From: Fluviibacter sp039805725
GTDB taxonomy: Bacteria > Pseudomonadota > Gammaproteobacteria > Burkholderiales > Rhodocyclaceae
Direction of reading: 5' to 3'
DNA length: 22,861 bases
Assembly (NCBI GenBank): GCA_039805725.1
Contig: JBDLTT010000036.1
Location: 1 to 22,861 of the forward strand
In this document: positions 1-8,294 of the stretch, in pieces
Layout: each line of letters starts with the position of its first letter
How positions within the stretch are numbered: the first letter of the stretch is position 1
The notes under the pieces: model-generated
The model's input: only the letters and a program-made list of their open reading frames with translations
What the model was told of the DNA's origin: nothing
The model's database searches: none
Position numbers and translations under genes: made by a program

Positions 1-426
1 CGATAGATCCGGGGTGCCTAGCATGCCGCGCACCATGTATTGCAGCACCACACCGCCGTCACCGACAGCGGTCAGCGCTAGCGCGCCCAACGTCAGCAGA
101 AAGTGCAGAACGCCCAAGCCCATCAACGCTTGCAAACGTGCACCAAAACCGGAAAAAATCACCGTAAACGTCGGAGGCGTCTCCTGGTCCAGTGCACGAC
201 AACCGGACAGCACACCGATCAGCAGTACCGGTGCCAGTGCCGCCACTAACATATCGCCCAACACGGGTACCAGACCCAATAGACCTAACAGGGTCCAGTA
301 GGTCATCACCCAGAACATCATCAACACCGGGTTGCGGCGATAACGGGCAAAGCCCGAATGAAACCAGCGCCAGCCATCCTGCAACCTAATTGCTTGCGCG
401 CCCGGCGGCTGCCCGCCCGCATTCAT
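1..426 (-). CDS. BPSS1780-family membrane protein, C-terminus beyond window
   Basis: This gene was found by translating the minus strand from the ATG at 426; it stays open for 142 codons to the window edge, so the C-terminus is missing. The visible part starts with a hydrophilic stretch, then the motif GWRWFHSGFARYRRNPVLM near residues 18-36, which resembles the opening of BPSS1780-type membrane proteins, and then several hydrophobic segments (about 37-55, 60-75 and 105-122). It is probably an inner-membrane protein of unknown function. The start lies four bases after the stop of the neighbouring membrane-protein gene, so the two are probably co-transcribed. The neighbour looks like a divergent paralogue with the same layout. 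Family assignment rests on remembered motif similarity. Confidence 0.7.
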   Translation of the reverse strand, partial: MNAGGQPPGAQAIRLQDGWRWFHSGFARYRRNPVLMMFWVMTYWTLLGLLGLVPVLGDMLVAALAPVLLIGVLSGCRALDQETPPTFTVIFSGFGARLQALMGLGVLHFLLTLGALALTAVGDGGVVLQYMVRGMLGTPDLS

Positions 427-430
427 GGCT

Positions 431-1255
431 TCAGACATCCACAGATCCGGCGGTGTCGGTCGCTGGCGTAGGCGCCGCGTGCTGTGGCAATTCAAACAGA
501 TCACGATACGCCGCATAGGTGGCACCCGCCATGATCGGAATCACGACCAGCAGACCCAGACCCAGCGTCAGACTGGTCAGAAATAGCATTAGCGCCACAA
601 GAAAGAAGGCAACCACAAAAGCCGGCAGGCTGCGCCAGCTGGCTACAAACGAATGCTTCATGGCCTGCATGGCAGGAATGTCGTGGAAGACGGCCAGCGG
701 TGGCGCCAGCCAGACCGACATGACCAACGGCAACACCAACAGCAGACTGATCATAATCGCCAGCAAAATGCCAAATACGCTAATGATGGTGCCCAGCCAT
801 TCGTACTGCGTCTCCAGGCCTACAGCCATACCCGACAGCGCCGCACCGCCACCTAACAGTAGGCCCAAAGCAACAATCAGCATCCAGCCCAGCATATACC
901 AGACACCAACATTGACCACGGCCGGCGCATGTTCTCTAAATCCGGTGAACGCCTCAGACACCGTCACCGGTTCGTTGTAATAAATACGCCCAGCAACAAC
1001 CATCAGGCCAGCCGATAAAATCGGCATGAGCAGATGGGCGCCCACCTGACCCAGCAAGGGCACGAGCAGCACTAGCATCACCAGTAGCGTTTGTAATAGC
1101 GCGACCAACAACCAGAAGCCGGGGCTGCGCAGAAACAGTGACCATCCCTCACCAATCCACTGCACACCATGACCCACATCCACATGACGGATCGGCGGCA
1201 GATCATCGTGCGGATGCATATCATGCCAGGGAGCGTGACGATAATGACGTGACAT
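431..1255 (-). CDS. BPSS1780-like multi-pass membrane protein
   Basis: The predicted protein has 274 residues. It has a His-rich N-terminus, then GWSLFLRSPGFW, the same position and pattern as in the downstream neighbour, and about five to six hydrophobic segments up to a short polar C-terminus. It is probably an integral inner-membrane protein; its biochemical role is unknown. The reading frame could begin at 1306, but the ATG at 1255 is preferred because a GGAG lies about ten bases upstream and the longer form would overlap the preceding gene. It begins four bases after the stop of the DUF2782-like gene and is followed after four bases by its probable paralogue, which suggests one operon. 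Confidence 0.7.
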   Translation of the reverse strand: MSRHYRHAPWHDMHPHDDLPPIRHVDVGHGVQWIGEGWSLFLRSPGFWLLVALLQTLLVMLVLLVPLLGQVGAHLLMPILSAGLMVVAGRIYYNEPVTVSEAFTGFREHAPAVVNVGVWYMLGWMLIVALGLLLGGGAALSGMAVGLETQYEWLGTIISVFGILLAIMISLLLVLPLVMSVWLAPPLAVFHDIPAMQAMKHSFVASWRSLPAFVVAFFLVALMLFLTSLTLGLGLLVVIPIMAGATYAAYRDLFELPQHAAPTPATDTAGSVDV

Positions 1256-1259
1256 ACAG

Positions 1260-1682
1260 TTACCAGCTCCAGAGCGTCCACATCGGCGGCTGCACCATGT
1301 CACCACGCACCGGGTCGGAATCAGGGATCACGCTTTGCGGCTCTGGTGGTGGTGATTCGGAGTATTCCGGCAAAAGCGGCGGATTCACGACCTCGCGCGT
1401 CGGTCGACCACCCGAACCATAACGTTGAATGCTGGTGCTTCGGTCATCGGGGGTAATGGTCACCGCACCCTCCTCTTCGGCACTCGCTTGAGCATCACTG
1501 AGCGCCGGATCGTAGGTCACCACTTGTGGCGGCAGCGTAGAGGCCGACTGAGCCACTGGTTTGGCCGACGACTGCGCGACAGCGTCCAGCGACAGCCATG
1601 CGCCGGAAAGCAGCACGCCCGCAGCGGTCACGCGTAACAGGTGATTGCAAAGAGAAGAAGCGGGCATGCGGAATCCAGACAT
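1260..1682 (-). CDS. DUF2782-like exported protein
   Basis: This 140-residue protein starts with a plausible Sec signal (short basic region, hydrophobic stretch about 13-28, possible cleavage after AVAQ). The mature part is acidic and proline-rich and ends in PPMWTLWSW. The segment VTITPDDRSTSIQRY, the tryptophan-rich end and the location close to polA all match what is known of DUF2782 proteins, which have no assigned function. The central similarity is weak, so this may be a divergent member. An alternative start at 1667 would shorten the protein by five residues; neither start has a convincing ribosome binding site. It lies 19 bases after the LOG-family gene and just before the membrane-protein pair. 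Confidence 0.6.
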   Translation of the reverse strand: MSGFRMPASSLCNHLLRVTAAGVLLSGAWLSLDAVAQSSAKPVAQSASTLPPQVVTYDPALSDAQASAEEEGAVTITPDDRSTSIQRYGSGGRPTREVVNPPLLPEYSESPPPEPQSVIPDSDPVRGDMVQPPMWTLWSW

Positions 1683-1701
1683 TTGATATGAGCCAATTTT
1701 A

Positions 1702-2421
1702 TTACAGGTTCAGCAAAAGCTCGCGCTCGCCAGGCAACGGTGCAAAGCCGCGGGTCTCGTAATGGCGGAATATGGCTTCCACCACCTCAGCCGGATCATC
1801 GATGACCTGGAGCAAGTCCATATCCTCCGGGCTGATCATCTTTTCCTCGACCAGTCGGGCTTTTAGCCAATCGATCAGGCCTGCCCAGAACGCCGAACCC
1901 ACCAGAATGACGGGAAATTGGCGGCTTTTACGGGTCTGAATCAGCGTCAACGCTTCCATCAGCTCGTCTAGCGTGCCAAAGCCGCCGGGCATCACCACAT
2001 AGGCGACGGCAAAGCGCACGAACATATATTTGCGCGCAAAGAAATGGCGGAACCCCAGCGAAATGTCCTGATACGGGTTGGTGTGCTGTTCGTGTGGAAG
2101 CTCGATGTTCAGACCAATCGACGGTCCATTGCCGCCATAGGCGCCCTTGTTGGCGGCTTCCATCACCCCGGGGCCACCACCGGAAATCACGCCGAGACCG
2201 GCTTCGGACAGACGTGCCGCAATCGCCTCGGCCAGCTGGTAATAGGGCGATTCCGTGGAAACGCGGGCGCTGCCGAAAATCGACACAGCCGGACGAACTT
2301 CGGACAGACGGTCCGTCGCTTCGACGAACTCTGACATAATCCCGAACAGGCGCCAGGCCTCCCGCTCGGTCAGCGTTGCGGCATCGGCCGTCGATTCCAC
2401 CGAGTGAAATCCGTTTTTCAT
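1702..2421 (-). CDS. LOG-family protein (TIGR00730-type Rossmann protein)
   Basis: The 239-residue protein carries both LOG signatures: GGGPGVMEA at about 81-89 and PGGFGTLDE at about 145-153, in a Rossmann-like fold. LOG proteins hydrolyse nucleoside monophosphates, including cytokinin ribotides, to base and ribose 5-phosphate. In bacteria such members are usually annotated as nucleotide 5'-monophosphate nucleosidases; the exact substrate cannot be read from sequence. The frame is open upstream to a GTG at 2463 and an ATG at 2457, but the ATG at 2421 has a strong GGAAGA five to six bases before it, so I place the start there. It diverges from polA across 34 bases. Confidence 0.88.
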   Translation of the reverse strand: MKNGFHSVESTADAATLTEREAWRLFGIMSEFVEATDRLSEVRPAVSIFGSARVSTESPYYQLAEAIAARLSEAGLGVISGGGPGVMEAANKGAYGGNGPSIGLNIELPHEQHTNPYQDISLGFRHFFARKYMFVRFAVAYVVMPGGFGTLDELMEALTLIQTRKSRQFPVILVGSAFWAGLIDWLKARLVEEKMISPEDMDLLQVIDDPAEVVEAIFRHYETRGFAPLPGERELLLNL

Positions 2422-2455
2422 ATTTTCTTCCACGCTGCACACCTCTGCTGTCTTC

Positions 2456-5197
2456 ATGCCCACACTGCTACTCGTTGACGGGTCATCCTACCTCTATCGT
2501 GCATTTCATGCACTACCCGACCTGCGCAATCAGGCCGGGGATCCGACAGGGGCACTTTACGGCATGATCGCCATGCTGCGCCGTTTGGCGACCGAAATCC
2601 CGGCCGAACACCGCGCCTGTGTGTTTGACGCCAGCGGCCCGACCTTCCGTGATGCCCTCTACGCCGAATACAAGGCGCACCGTCCGCCCATGCCTGAAGA
2701 TCTGGCGCGACAGATCGAGCCTATCCACCAGGTTGTTCGCGCACTTGGCTGGCCCATTTTGATGGAAAGCGGCGTCGAGGCCGATGATGTGATTGGCACC
2801 TTGGCGCATCAGGCTGCGGCCGATGGCATGCACGTGGTTGTATCCACGGGCGACAAGGATCTGGCGCAACTGGTTACCCCACAGGTCACCCTAGTGAATA
2901 CGATGAGCAACGAGCGCCTCGATATTGCCGGCGTCGAAGCCAAATTCGGTGTGCCGCCCGATCGCATTACCGACTACCTGGCACTGGTCGGCGATGCCAC
3001 CGACAACATTCCCGGCGTACAAAAAGTAGGGCCAAAGACGGCCGCCAAATGGTTGCAGACTTATGGTGATCTTGATGGGGTCATTGCCCATGCCGCTGAA
3101 GTCAAAGGGGTTGTCGGCGAAAACCTGCGCGCCCATCTCGACTTCCTGCCGCTCGGCCGTATCCTGGCCACGGTCAAAACGGATGTTTCATTGCCATTGC
3201 CGATTAACGCGTTACAGGCGCAACCCGAAGACACGAATGCTCTGCGCGAGATCTTTCGCCGCAACGGCTTCAAGACCTGGCTCAAGGCACTCGAATCAGC
3301 AGCCGGCTTAACCACCGCCGTTGCCGGGAACGATGCCCCTGACCCGGAACCCACACTCTTAACAGACGATGGCGCACATCGCGCTGGATACGAAACCATT
3401 CTCGATAGCGCAGCACTGGAACGCTGGCTGGACAAAATCACCCGGGCTGAGCGCGTCGCACTCGACACCGAAACCACCAGTCTTGATGAACAACAGGCAC
3501 GCCTGGTCGGCATCTCGTTTGCCGTTGCACCAGGCGAAGCGGCTTACCTGCCGCTGGCGCACAGCGGCCCGGATACGCCGGATCAACTCCCTTTCAATGC
3601 CACGCTCGCCCGCCTGAAACCCTGGCTAGAGAACACCACGCCCCAGAAGGTATTACAAAACGCCAAGTACGATCAACACATCTTCGCCAATCATGGCATC
3701 CGTCTGGCGGGCATCGTCGACGATACCCTGCTCATGGCCTACGTGCTTGAGGCCGGGCAGGTCAGCGCGGGCGCGCTGGAACTCGGTGCACTGGCACGTC
3801 GCCATCTGGGCATGCCAACGATTCCCTACGAAGCGCTTTGCGGCAAAGGTGCCAATCAGATCACTTTCGATCAGGTCGCCGTGGCCGATGCCACTGCCTA
3901 CGCTGCCGAAGATGCTGACATCACCTTACGCATCGCCGATCGCCTACGCCCACGTTTGACCGCCGAACCAGGGCTGGAACGCACTTATCGCGCTCTCGAG
4001 CTTCCCGTCGCGCAGGTATTGTTCACCATGGAACAGAATGGGGTGCTCATCGACAACCAACGCCTATCCGACCAGAGCCACGTGCTCGGCGAACGGATGC
4101 TCGAACTGGAGTCTGAAGCACACAGGCTGGCAGGGCAAAGCTTCAATCTGAATTCGCCCAAACAGCTGGCCGAAATCCTGTTTACGCAACAGGGGCTCCC
4201 GGTCAAAAAGAAAACCGCCTCGGGTACACCTTCGACCGATGAGGAAGTGCTGACCGAGCTGGCGCTCGATTTCCCGCTGCCACGTCTGCTACTGGAATAC
4301 CGTGGCATCGCGAAACTCAAAAACACCTATTGCGACAAATTGCCACAACGGATCAATCCGGTCACCGGTCGTGTGCACACGCACTACTCGCAAACCACGG
4401 CCGTGACCGGCCGGCTTGCCAGTTCGGACCCAAATCTTCAGAACATTCCCGTGCGAACCGCCGAAGGCCGCCGTATTCGTGAGGCTTTCATAGCGCCGCC
4501 AGGACATTGCATTATCTCGGCCGATTATTCACAGATCGAATTACGCATCATGGCCCACCTGTCTGCGGATCATGGCTTGTTGAATGCCTTCGCCCATGGC
4601 GAAGATATTCACCGCGCCACTGCCGCGGAAGTCTTTGGGGTGATGCCGCTGGAGGTGGCCGACGAACAACGCCGTGCCGCCAAAGCCATCAACTTCGGGC
4701 TGATCTACGGGATGAGCGCCTTCGGGCTCGCCAAGCAACTGGGCGTAGAACGGGGGGCAGCACAGACATACATTGATCGTTATTTCGATCGCTATCCCGG
4801 CGTCGCCCGCTACATGGAAGAAACCCGTCAGTCGGCGCATCATCACGGCTACGTTGAGACCGTCTTTGGGCGTCGCCTCTGGTTGCCCGACCTCAAAGCC
4901 GGGCAGCAAGGGCGGCGCCAGGGCGCCGAACGCGCAGCGATCAATGCCCCCATGCAGGGGACAGCGGCTGACCTGATCAAGATGGCAATGATCGCCGTTC
5001 AGGATTGGATCGAAAAAGAGGGTCTCACCACCAAACTCATCATGCAGGTGCATGATGAACTTGTGCTCGATGTGCCGGAAACTGAACGAGACCAGGTCCA
5101 CGCCGCATTAGGGCCGTTAATGACCCAGGTCGCCAAACTCAAGGTGCCGCTCGTCGTCGATATCGGCATTGGCTTAAATTGGGATGAAGCACACTAA
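2456..5197 (+). CDS. polA: DNA polymerase I
   Basis: This is a full-length 913-residue family A polymerase (E. coli protein 928). The N-terminus, LLLVDGSSYLYRAFHALPDL, opens the 5'-nuclease domain (about 1-290). The 3'-5' exonuclease domain keeps the DTE pair (D337, E339), so proofreading looks intact. The polymerase domain has motif A (DYSQIELR, D690), motif B (KAINFGLIYG, K743 and Y751) and motif C (HDE, D867). It fills Okazaki gaps, removes RNA primers and takes part in repair in the cytoplasm. There is no obvious ribosome binding site before the ATG at 2456. Its TAA stop overlaps the stop of the converging patatin gene, so no terminator separates them. Confidence 0.98.
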   Translation: MPTLLLVDGSSYLYRAFHALPDLRNQAGDPTGALYGMIAMLRRLATEIPAEHRACVFDASGPTFRDALYAEYKAHRPPMPEDLARQIEPIHQVVRALGWPILMESGVEADDVIGTLAHQAAADGMHVVVSTGDKDLAQLVTPQVTLVNTMSNERLDIAGVEAKFGVPPDRITDYLALVGDATDNIPGVQKVGPKTAAKWLQTYGDLDGVIAHAAEVKGVVGENLRAHLDFLPLGRILATVKTDVSLPLPINALQAQPEDTNALREIFRRNGFKTWLKALESAAGLTTAVAGNDAPDPEPTLLTDDGAHRAGYETILDSAALERWLDKITRAERVALDTETTSLDEQQARLVGISFAVAPGEAAYLPLAHSGPDTPDQLPFNATLARLKPWLENTTPQKVLQNAKYDQHIFANHGIRLAGIVDDTLLMAYVLEAGQVSAGALELGALARRHLGMPTIPYEALCGKGANQITFDQVAVADATAYAAEDADITLRIADRLRPRLTAEPGLERTYRALELPVAQVLFTMEQNGVLIDNQRLSDQSHVLGERMLELESEAHRLAGQSFNLNSPKQLAEILFTQQGLPVKKKTASGTPSTDEEVLTELALDFPLPRLLLEYRGIAKLKNTYCDKLPQRINPVTGRVHTHYSQTTAVTGRLASSDPNLQNIPVRTAEGRRIREAFIAPPGHCIISADYSQIELRIMAHLSADHGLLNAFAHGEDIHRATAAEVFGVMPLEVADEQRRAAKAINFGLIYGMSAFGLAKQLGVERGAAQTYIDRYFDRYPGVARYMEETRQSAHHHGYVETVFGRRLWLPDLKAGQQGRRQGAERAAINAPMQGTAADLIKMAMIAVQDWIEKEGLTTKLIMQVHDELVLDVPETERDQVHAALGPLMTQVAKLKVPLVVDIGIGLNWDEAH

Positions 5198-6450
5198 CGG
5201 ATCTGGGTACCGTTTACTGCGTCTCTGAATTTGTTGAGGCTGCCCGACAAAGCCTCCGTCAGACCCGGTGGCGTCTTAGACCATGGATAGCCACGTGCAG
5301 CAAGCTCCTCGGCATGGGTGAATAACGCCTGCATAAACGCCTGATCGAATTGGCTCCTGGGTTTGGCCTTGATGAAGTCATCCATCACATAGGCCATATT
5401 GAAACTGAAGCCGTCTTTCTGCGCCGTGAGGTAAGCCATCAGCGTGTCGCCGTCCTCGTGCGAACGTGCAAACTGGCGCAGCGCCTGCTTGGCGATGGGT
5501 AACGTCTTGCGCTCTACCGTCTGAAACGTTTCGTCATCCAGCACATCGTTGCGAATCAGATAGGCCTCGCGCTTCCGGCCTTCGAGCAATTTGTAAGCAC
5601 CGCTCTCGTGAAACAGCGATGCCGGATACAGAAACACCTGGCGGCTTACGCCACCGTCCACATGCATTTCCTGATAGGCCTTACCCTGGTAGCGTACATC
5701 CAGCATCACCGGCGAGAAGAAGCCCGGCAACGATGCCGATGCCAGCATCACGCGGCGGAATAACGCCAGCGCTTCCGGCGTGTCATAGGCGGCAATCTTG
5801 CCCATATTCCAGATGATCGGTTGCCCGGTATCGAGATTGTTTGTACCAATCAATAGCCAACGATGGCGCACCGAATATTCATACGCGATCTTGCGTAACA
5901 GTTCCTGTGTCACGTACTCGGAAATCAAGTTATATAACGGCGATGTATCGCCCAAACCATCCGAGAAAAGAATCGCCGCATAAGTACGTTCACGCACCAC
6001 ATCCTTGTCGGTCACGCCGGTATACAGCCGCTTCAAAACCGGATCGTAAGCGGGGCCAAGAAACGCGAAAGGAGCCATCAGCGCGCCGGTACTGATACCC
6101 GTCACCATATTGAAGTCCGGTCGGGTGCCTTGTCGGCTCCAGCCATTCAGCAGTCCCGCCCCGAAAGCGCCGCGACCGCCGCCGCCAGAGATCGACAAGT
6201 AGGTAATCGGTGCGCCGGGCTGATCCCGATTCATTGCCCGCAGGCTTTGCTCTAGGTCACGCAGAAAGAGTGCGACGCCGCTGGTCTGATTGATGGCGTA
6301 GCGCACACCGGCAAGGCCATTAATTGTCGCTTCATTGGCAAGGCCTGGCGGCAGTGCCTCCAGCCTTGAAGGGGCGCTCCACACGTTTAATGACACACCG
6401 ATCAGCAACACACCCATCCATGATCGTAGACGTGACCAGCAAGGTTTCAT
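5194..6450 (-). CDS. Patatin-like phospholipase, exported
   Basis: The 418-residue protein starts with a likely signal peptide (MKPCWSRLRS, hydrophobic core about 12-22, cleavage near WSA at 24-26). A patatin domain follows: oxyanion motif GGGGRGAFGAG at about 89-99, nucleophile motif GISTG with Ser120, and the DGG motif with Asp265. These form the Ser-Asp dyad that hydrolyses acyl esters of lipids. It should act in the periplasm or at the envelope; the real substrate is unknown. The ATG is preceded by AGGAGGG and overlaps the stop of the NRDE gene as ATGA, so translation is probably coupled. The TAG stop overlaps polA's stop by two of its three bases. Confidence 0.9.
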   Translation of the reverse strand: MKPCWSRLRSWMGVLLIGVSLNVWSAPSRLEALPPGLANEATINGLAGVRYAINQTSGVALFLRDLEQSLRAMNRDQPGAPITYLSISGGGGRGAFGAGLLNGWSRQGTRPDFNMVTGISTGALMAPFAFLGPAYDPVLKRLYTGVTDKDVVRERTYAAILFSDGLGDTSPLYNLISEYVTQELLRKIAYEYSVRHRWLLIGTNNLDTGQPIIWNMGKIAAYDTPEALALFRRVMLASASLPGFFSPVMLDVRYQGKAYQEMHVDGGVSRQVFLYPASLFHESGAYKLLEGRKREAYLIRNDVLDDETFQTVERKTLPIAKQALRQFARSHEDGDTLMAYLTAQKDGFSFNMAYVMDDFIKAKPRSQFDQAFMQALFTHAEELAARGYPWSKTPPGLTEALSGSLNKFRDAVNGTQIR

Positions 6451-7223
6451 TGTCCCTCCTGCGTAGTCCGCGTACGTGAAATCGCCACATCACTCCACGC
6501 ACCTTCAGCGTCAAAACTTCGTTCAATCATGTGCACGCTATCGGCATGGATACGCACCACACTCGACGCCCTTGTGCCATAAGAAGACAGCGTAATAAAG
6601 GCCGCCGACAGCGCACGCTCCAGATCGCGCGGGATACCCGTCTCGGGTAGGAGCGCATCGGGGGCAACATCACGATTTTCCAGGAGGGCGAGCAATTGCT
6701 GATCGCTAGCGTCATCTTCCGACAAAATATCACTCAGCGCATCGCGCAGCGCCGTCACCTTGGGCCAGGCCGAGTCGAAATCTGCATTAGAAACGGCGCC
6801 AACACCGGGCTTCGGGCGTACGATCTGATAGTGGCGACCACGGCTCTCGCAACCCATCAGCTTTCGGCCATCGAAGACCAACAGGTTGAATGGGTTGTAC
6901 TGATGCGCATAGCGCGCTAACTCGTTGAGATAGGCTTCGCTGTCCAAATGACCTGTCAGAAACCCCTGTACTAGTGCACCGCGCGAGGGACGACCGTCTT
7001 CCATCATCGCCGGGTCACGGTAGTTGGTCAACGCCGCCAGCTTGCCGCTCGCCGTCAGACCCAACCAGGTGCCGCCACCTTCCAAATCTTGGCCGGCAAT
7101 AACTGGCGAATCTGGCCACTGGGCAAGTGCGCGCGTCGGGCGCGCATAAAACTCGTCCCGGTTGGCCAGCAGCACAAGCGGCGTCGGATCGGTAGGTTGC
7201 CAGCGCCAGGCGATTAGGCACAT
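6447..7223 (-). CDS. NRDE/TANGO2-family protein
   Basis: The 258-residue protein begins MCLIAW, leaving Cys as the likely N-terminal residue after Met removal, and carries the family motif NRDE at 21-24, followed by GGGTWLG and ALTNYRDP. These are hallmarks of the NRDE (TANGO2/Ser-Thr-rich T10) family, which has an Ntn-hydrolase-like fold. Eukaryotic TANGO2 proteins have been linked to heme mobilisation and lipid homeostasis; the bacterial function is not settled. It sits 14 bases after the iron-sulfur/flavin reductase gene and overlaps the patatin gene by four bases, so the three are probably one transcript. I see only a weak Shine-Dalgarno sequence. Confidence 0.92.
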   Translation of the reverse strand: MCLIAWRWQPTDPTPLVLLANRDEFYARPTRALAQWPDSPVIAGQDLEGGGTWLGLTASGKLAALTNYRDPAMMEDGRPSRGALVQGFLTGHLDSEAYLNELARYAHQYNPFNLLVFDGRKLMGCESRGRHYQIVRPKPGVGAVSNADFDSAWPKVTALRDALSDILSEDDASDQQLLALLENRDVAPDALLPETGIPRDLERALSAAFITLSSYGTRASSVVRIHADSVHMIERSFDAEGAWSDVAISRTRTTQEGQ

Positions 7224-7237
7224 TTCATCAAAACGTG

Positions 7238-8251
7238 TTAGCTAGCGGCAAACTCAAAGGCGTCCGCGAAGAACGCATCTTCGGGTAGCTTAGCCTTACC
7301 CAGATAATCAGCACGAGCCGCAGCAATCATACCGGGGGCGCCACACGCATACACCTCATGGCCCGACAGATCGGGAAAGTCGGCCAACACCGCTTCGTGC
7401 ACGAGGCCAGTACGCCCCACCCAACCCGGTGCGGTCTCCGGCTCAGACAACACGGGGATAAACTTGATATGCGGGTGTTGTGCCGCCCACGCTTCGGCGA
7501 TGTCGTACTGATACAAACCGGCGCGGTCGCGTGCGCCCCAGTAGATGTGCATCGGCCGATCCAGCTCGAGATACAGGGCTTCGAGCACAATCGACTTGAT
7601 CGGCGCAAAACCGGTGCCACCGGCGAGCAGAATCATCGGCTTATTCGATTCACGTAAGTAGAAACTGCCATGTGGGCCGTTAAAGCGCAGAATGTCGCGC
7701 ACTTTCATTGTGCTGAAAACCTGGTCGGTAAACAGACCGCCCGGCACATGGCGTACATGCAACTCGATCGATGCCGTATCGTGGGGCGGATTGGCAATCG
7801 AGAAACTGCGGCGCTTGCCGTCCTTGAGCAGAATGTCGATGTACTGTCCGGCATGAAACTGGAACACCTCCGTTGCTGGCAAGCGCAGGGTCAACACGGC
7901 GACATCGTTCGCCGGTTTTTCCAGCCCTTCGATCCGACTCGGTAGGGTTTTGACTGGAATATCGGTGCTGCGGCGCACATCCTTCACCTCGACCGTCACA
8001 TCCGTCTGCGGCACCGCGCAGCACAGCAGCGCAAAGCCTGCGTCGCGATCGGCTGGCGTCAGCGTCGTCTCGCTAGACTTGCCGTGATCCACCGTGCCCG
8101 CGGTAATTTTGGCACGGCAAGCACCGCAGCCGCCGTTGCGACAACCGTACGGTACGAGCAAATCGTGGCGAAGCGCCGCTTCGAGCACGGTTTCATGCCC
8201 ATCGGCACGAAAGGTGGCATTGATCGGATTGAGCGTAACCTGATGCGTCAT
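7238..8251 (-). CDS. [2Fe-2S] flavin NAD(P)H reductase (AscD-like)
   Basis: The 337-residue protein has three domains. An N-terminal plant-type ferredoxin domain has cluster cysteines C37, C42 and C45, plus C77 or C78. An FAD-binding domain contains RSFS at about 148-151. An NAD(P)-binding domain contains LLAGGTGFAP at about 208-217 and a C-terminal YACGAPGM. This is the layout of CDP-6-deoxy-glucoseen reductase and oxygenase reductase components, which pass electrons from NAD(P)H to a partner protein. No glycosylation or oxygenase genes are nearby, so the partner is unknown. The frame is open to 8296, but the ATG at 8251 follows an AGGA at good spacing. It heads the reductase-NRDE-patatin operon. 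Confidence 0.9.
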   Translation of the reverse strand: MTHQVTLNPINATFRADGHETVLEAALRHDLLVPYGCRNGGCGACRAKITAGTVDHGKSSETTLTPADRDAGFALLCCAVPQTDVTVEVKDVRRSTDIPVKTLPSRIEGLEKPANDVAVLTLRLPATEVFQFHAGQYIDILLKDGKRRSFSIANPPHDTASIELHVRHVPGGLFTDQVFSTMKVRDILRFNGPHGSFYLRESNKPMILLAGGTGFAPIKSIVLEALYLELDRPMHIYWGARDRAGLYQYDIAEAWAAQHPHIKFIPVLSEPETAPGWVGRTGLVHEAVLADFPDLSGHEVYACGAPGMIAAARADYLGKAKLPEDAFFADAFEFAAS

Positions 8252-8294
8252 GACAAATCCTGAATGACAAAACGATAAACCGTAGAATAACGCC
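8252..8294. promoter_or_regulatory. Divergent promoter region, possible leaderless start
   Basis: These 43 bases separate the leftward reductase gene from the rightward SDR gene. On the plus strand TAGAAT at 8283-8288 differs by one base from a sigma-70 -10 box and lies six bases before the ATG at 8295, so transcription would begin at or next to the start codon. No good -35 box is seen at normal spacing. The minus-strand promoter could not be pinpointed. Confidence 0.3.

Noticed and set aside
2422..2463. LOG gene starting at the GTG 2463 or ATG 2457, overlapping the polA start in a CATG palindrome
   Set aside because: The ATG at 2421 has a strong GGAAGA ribosome binding site and gives a protein of normal length, so the overlap is probably chance.
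4541..5101. 186-codon open frame antisense to polA
   Set aside because: It lies wholly opposite the conserved polymerase domain, has no recognisable motifs or ribosome binding site, and is explained by GC-rich codon bias.
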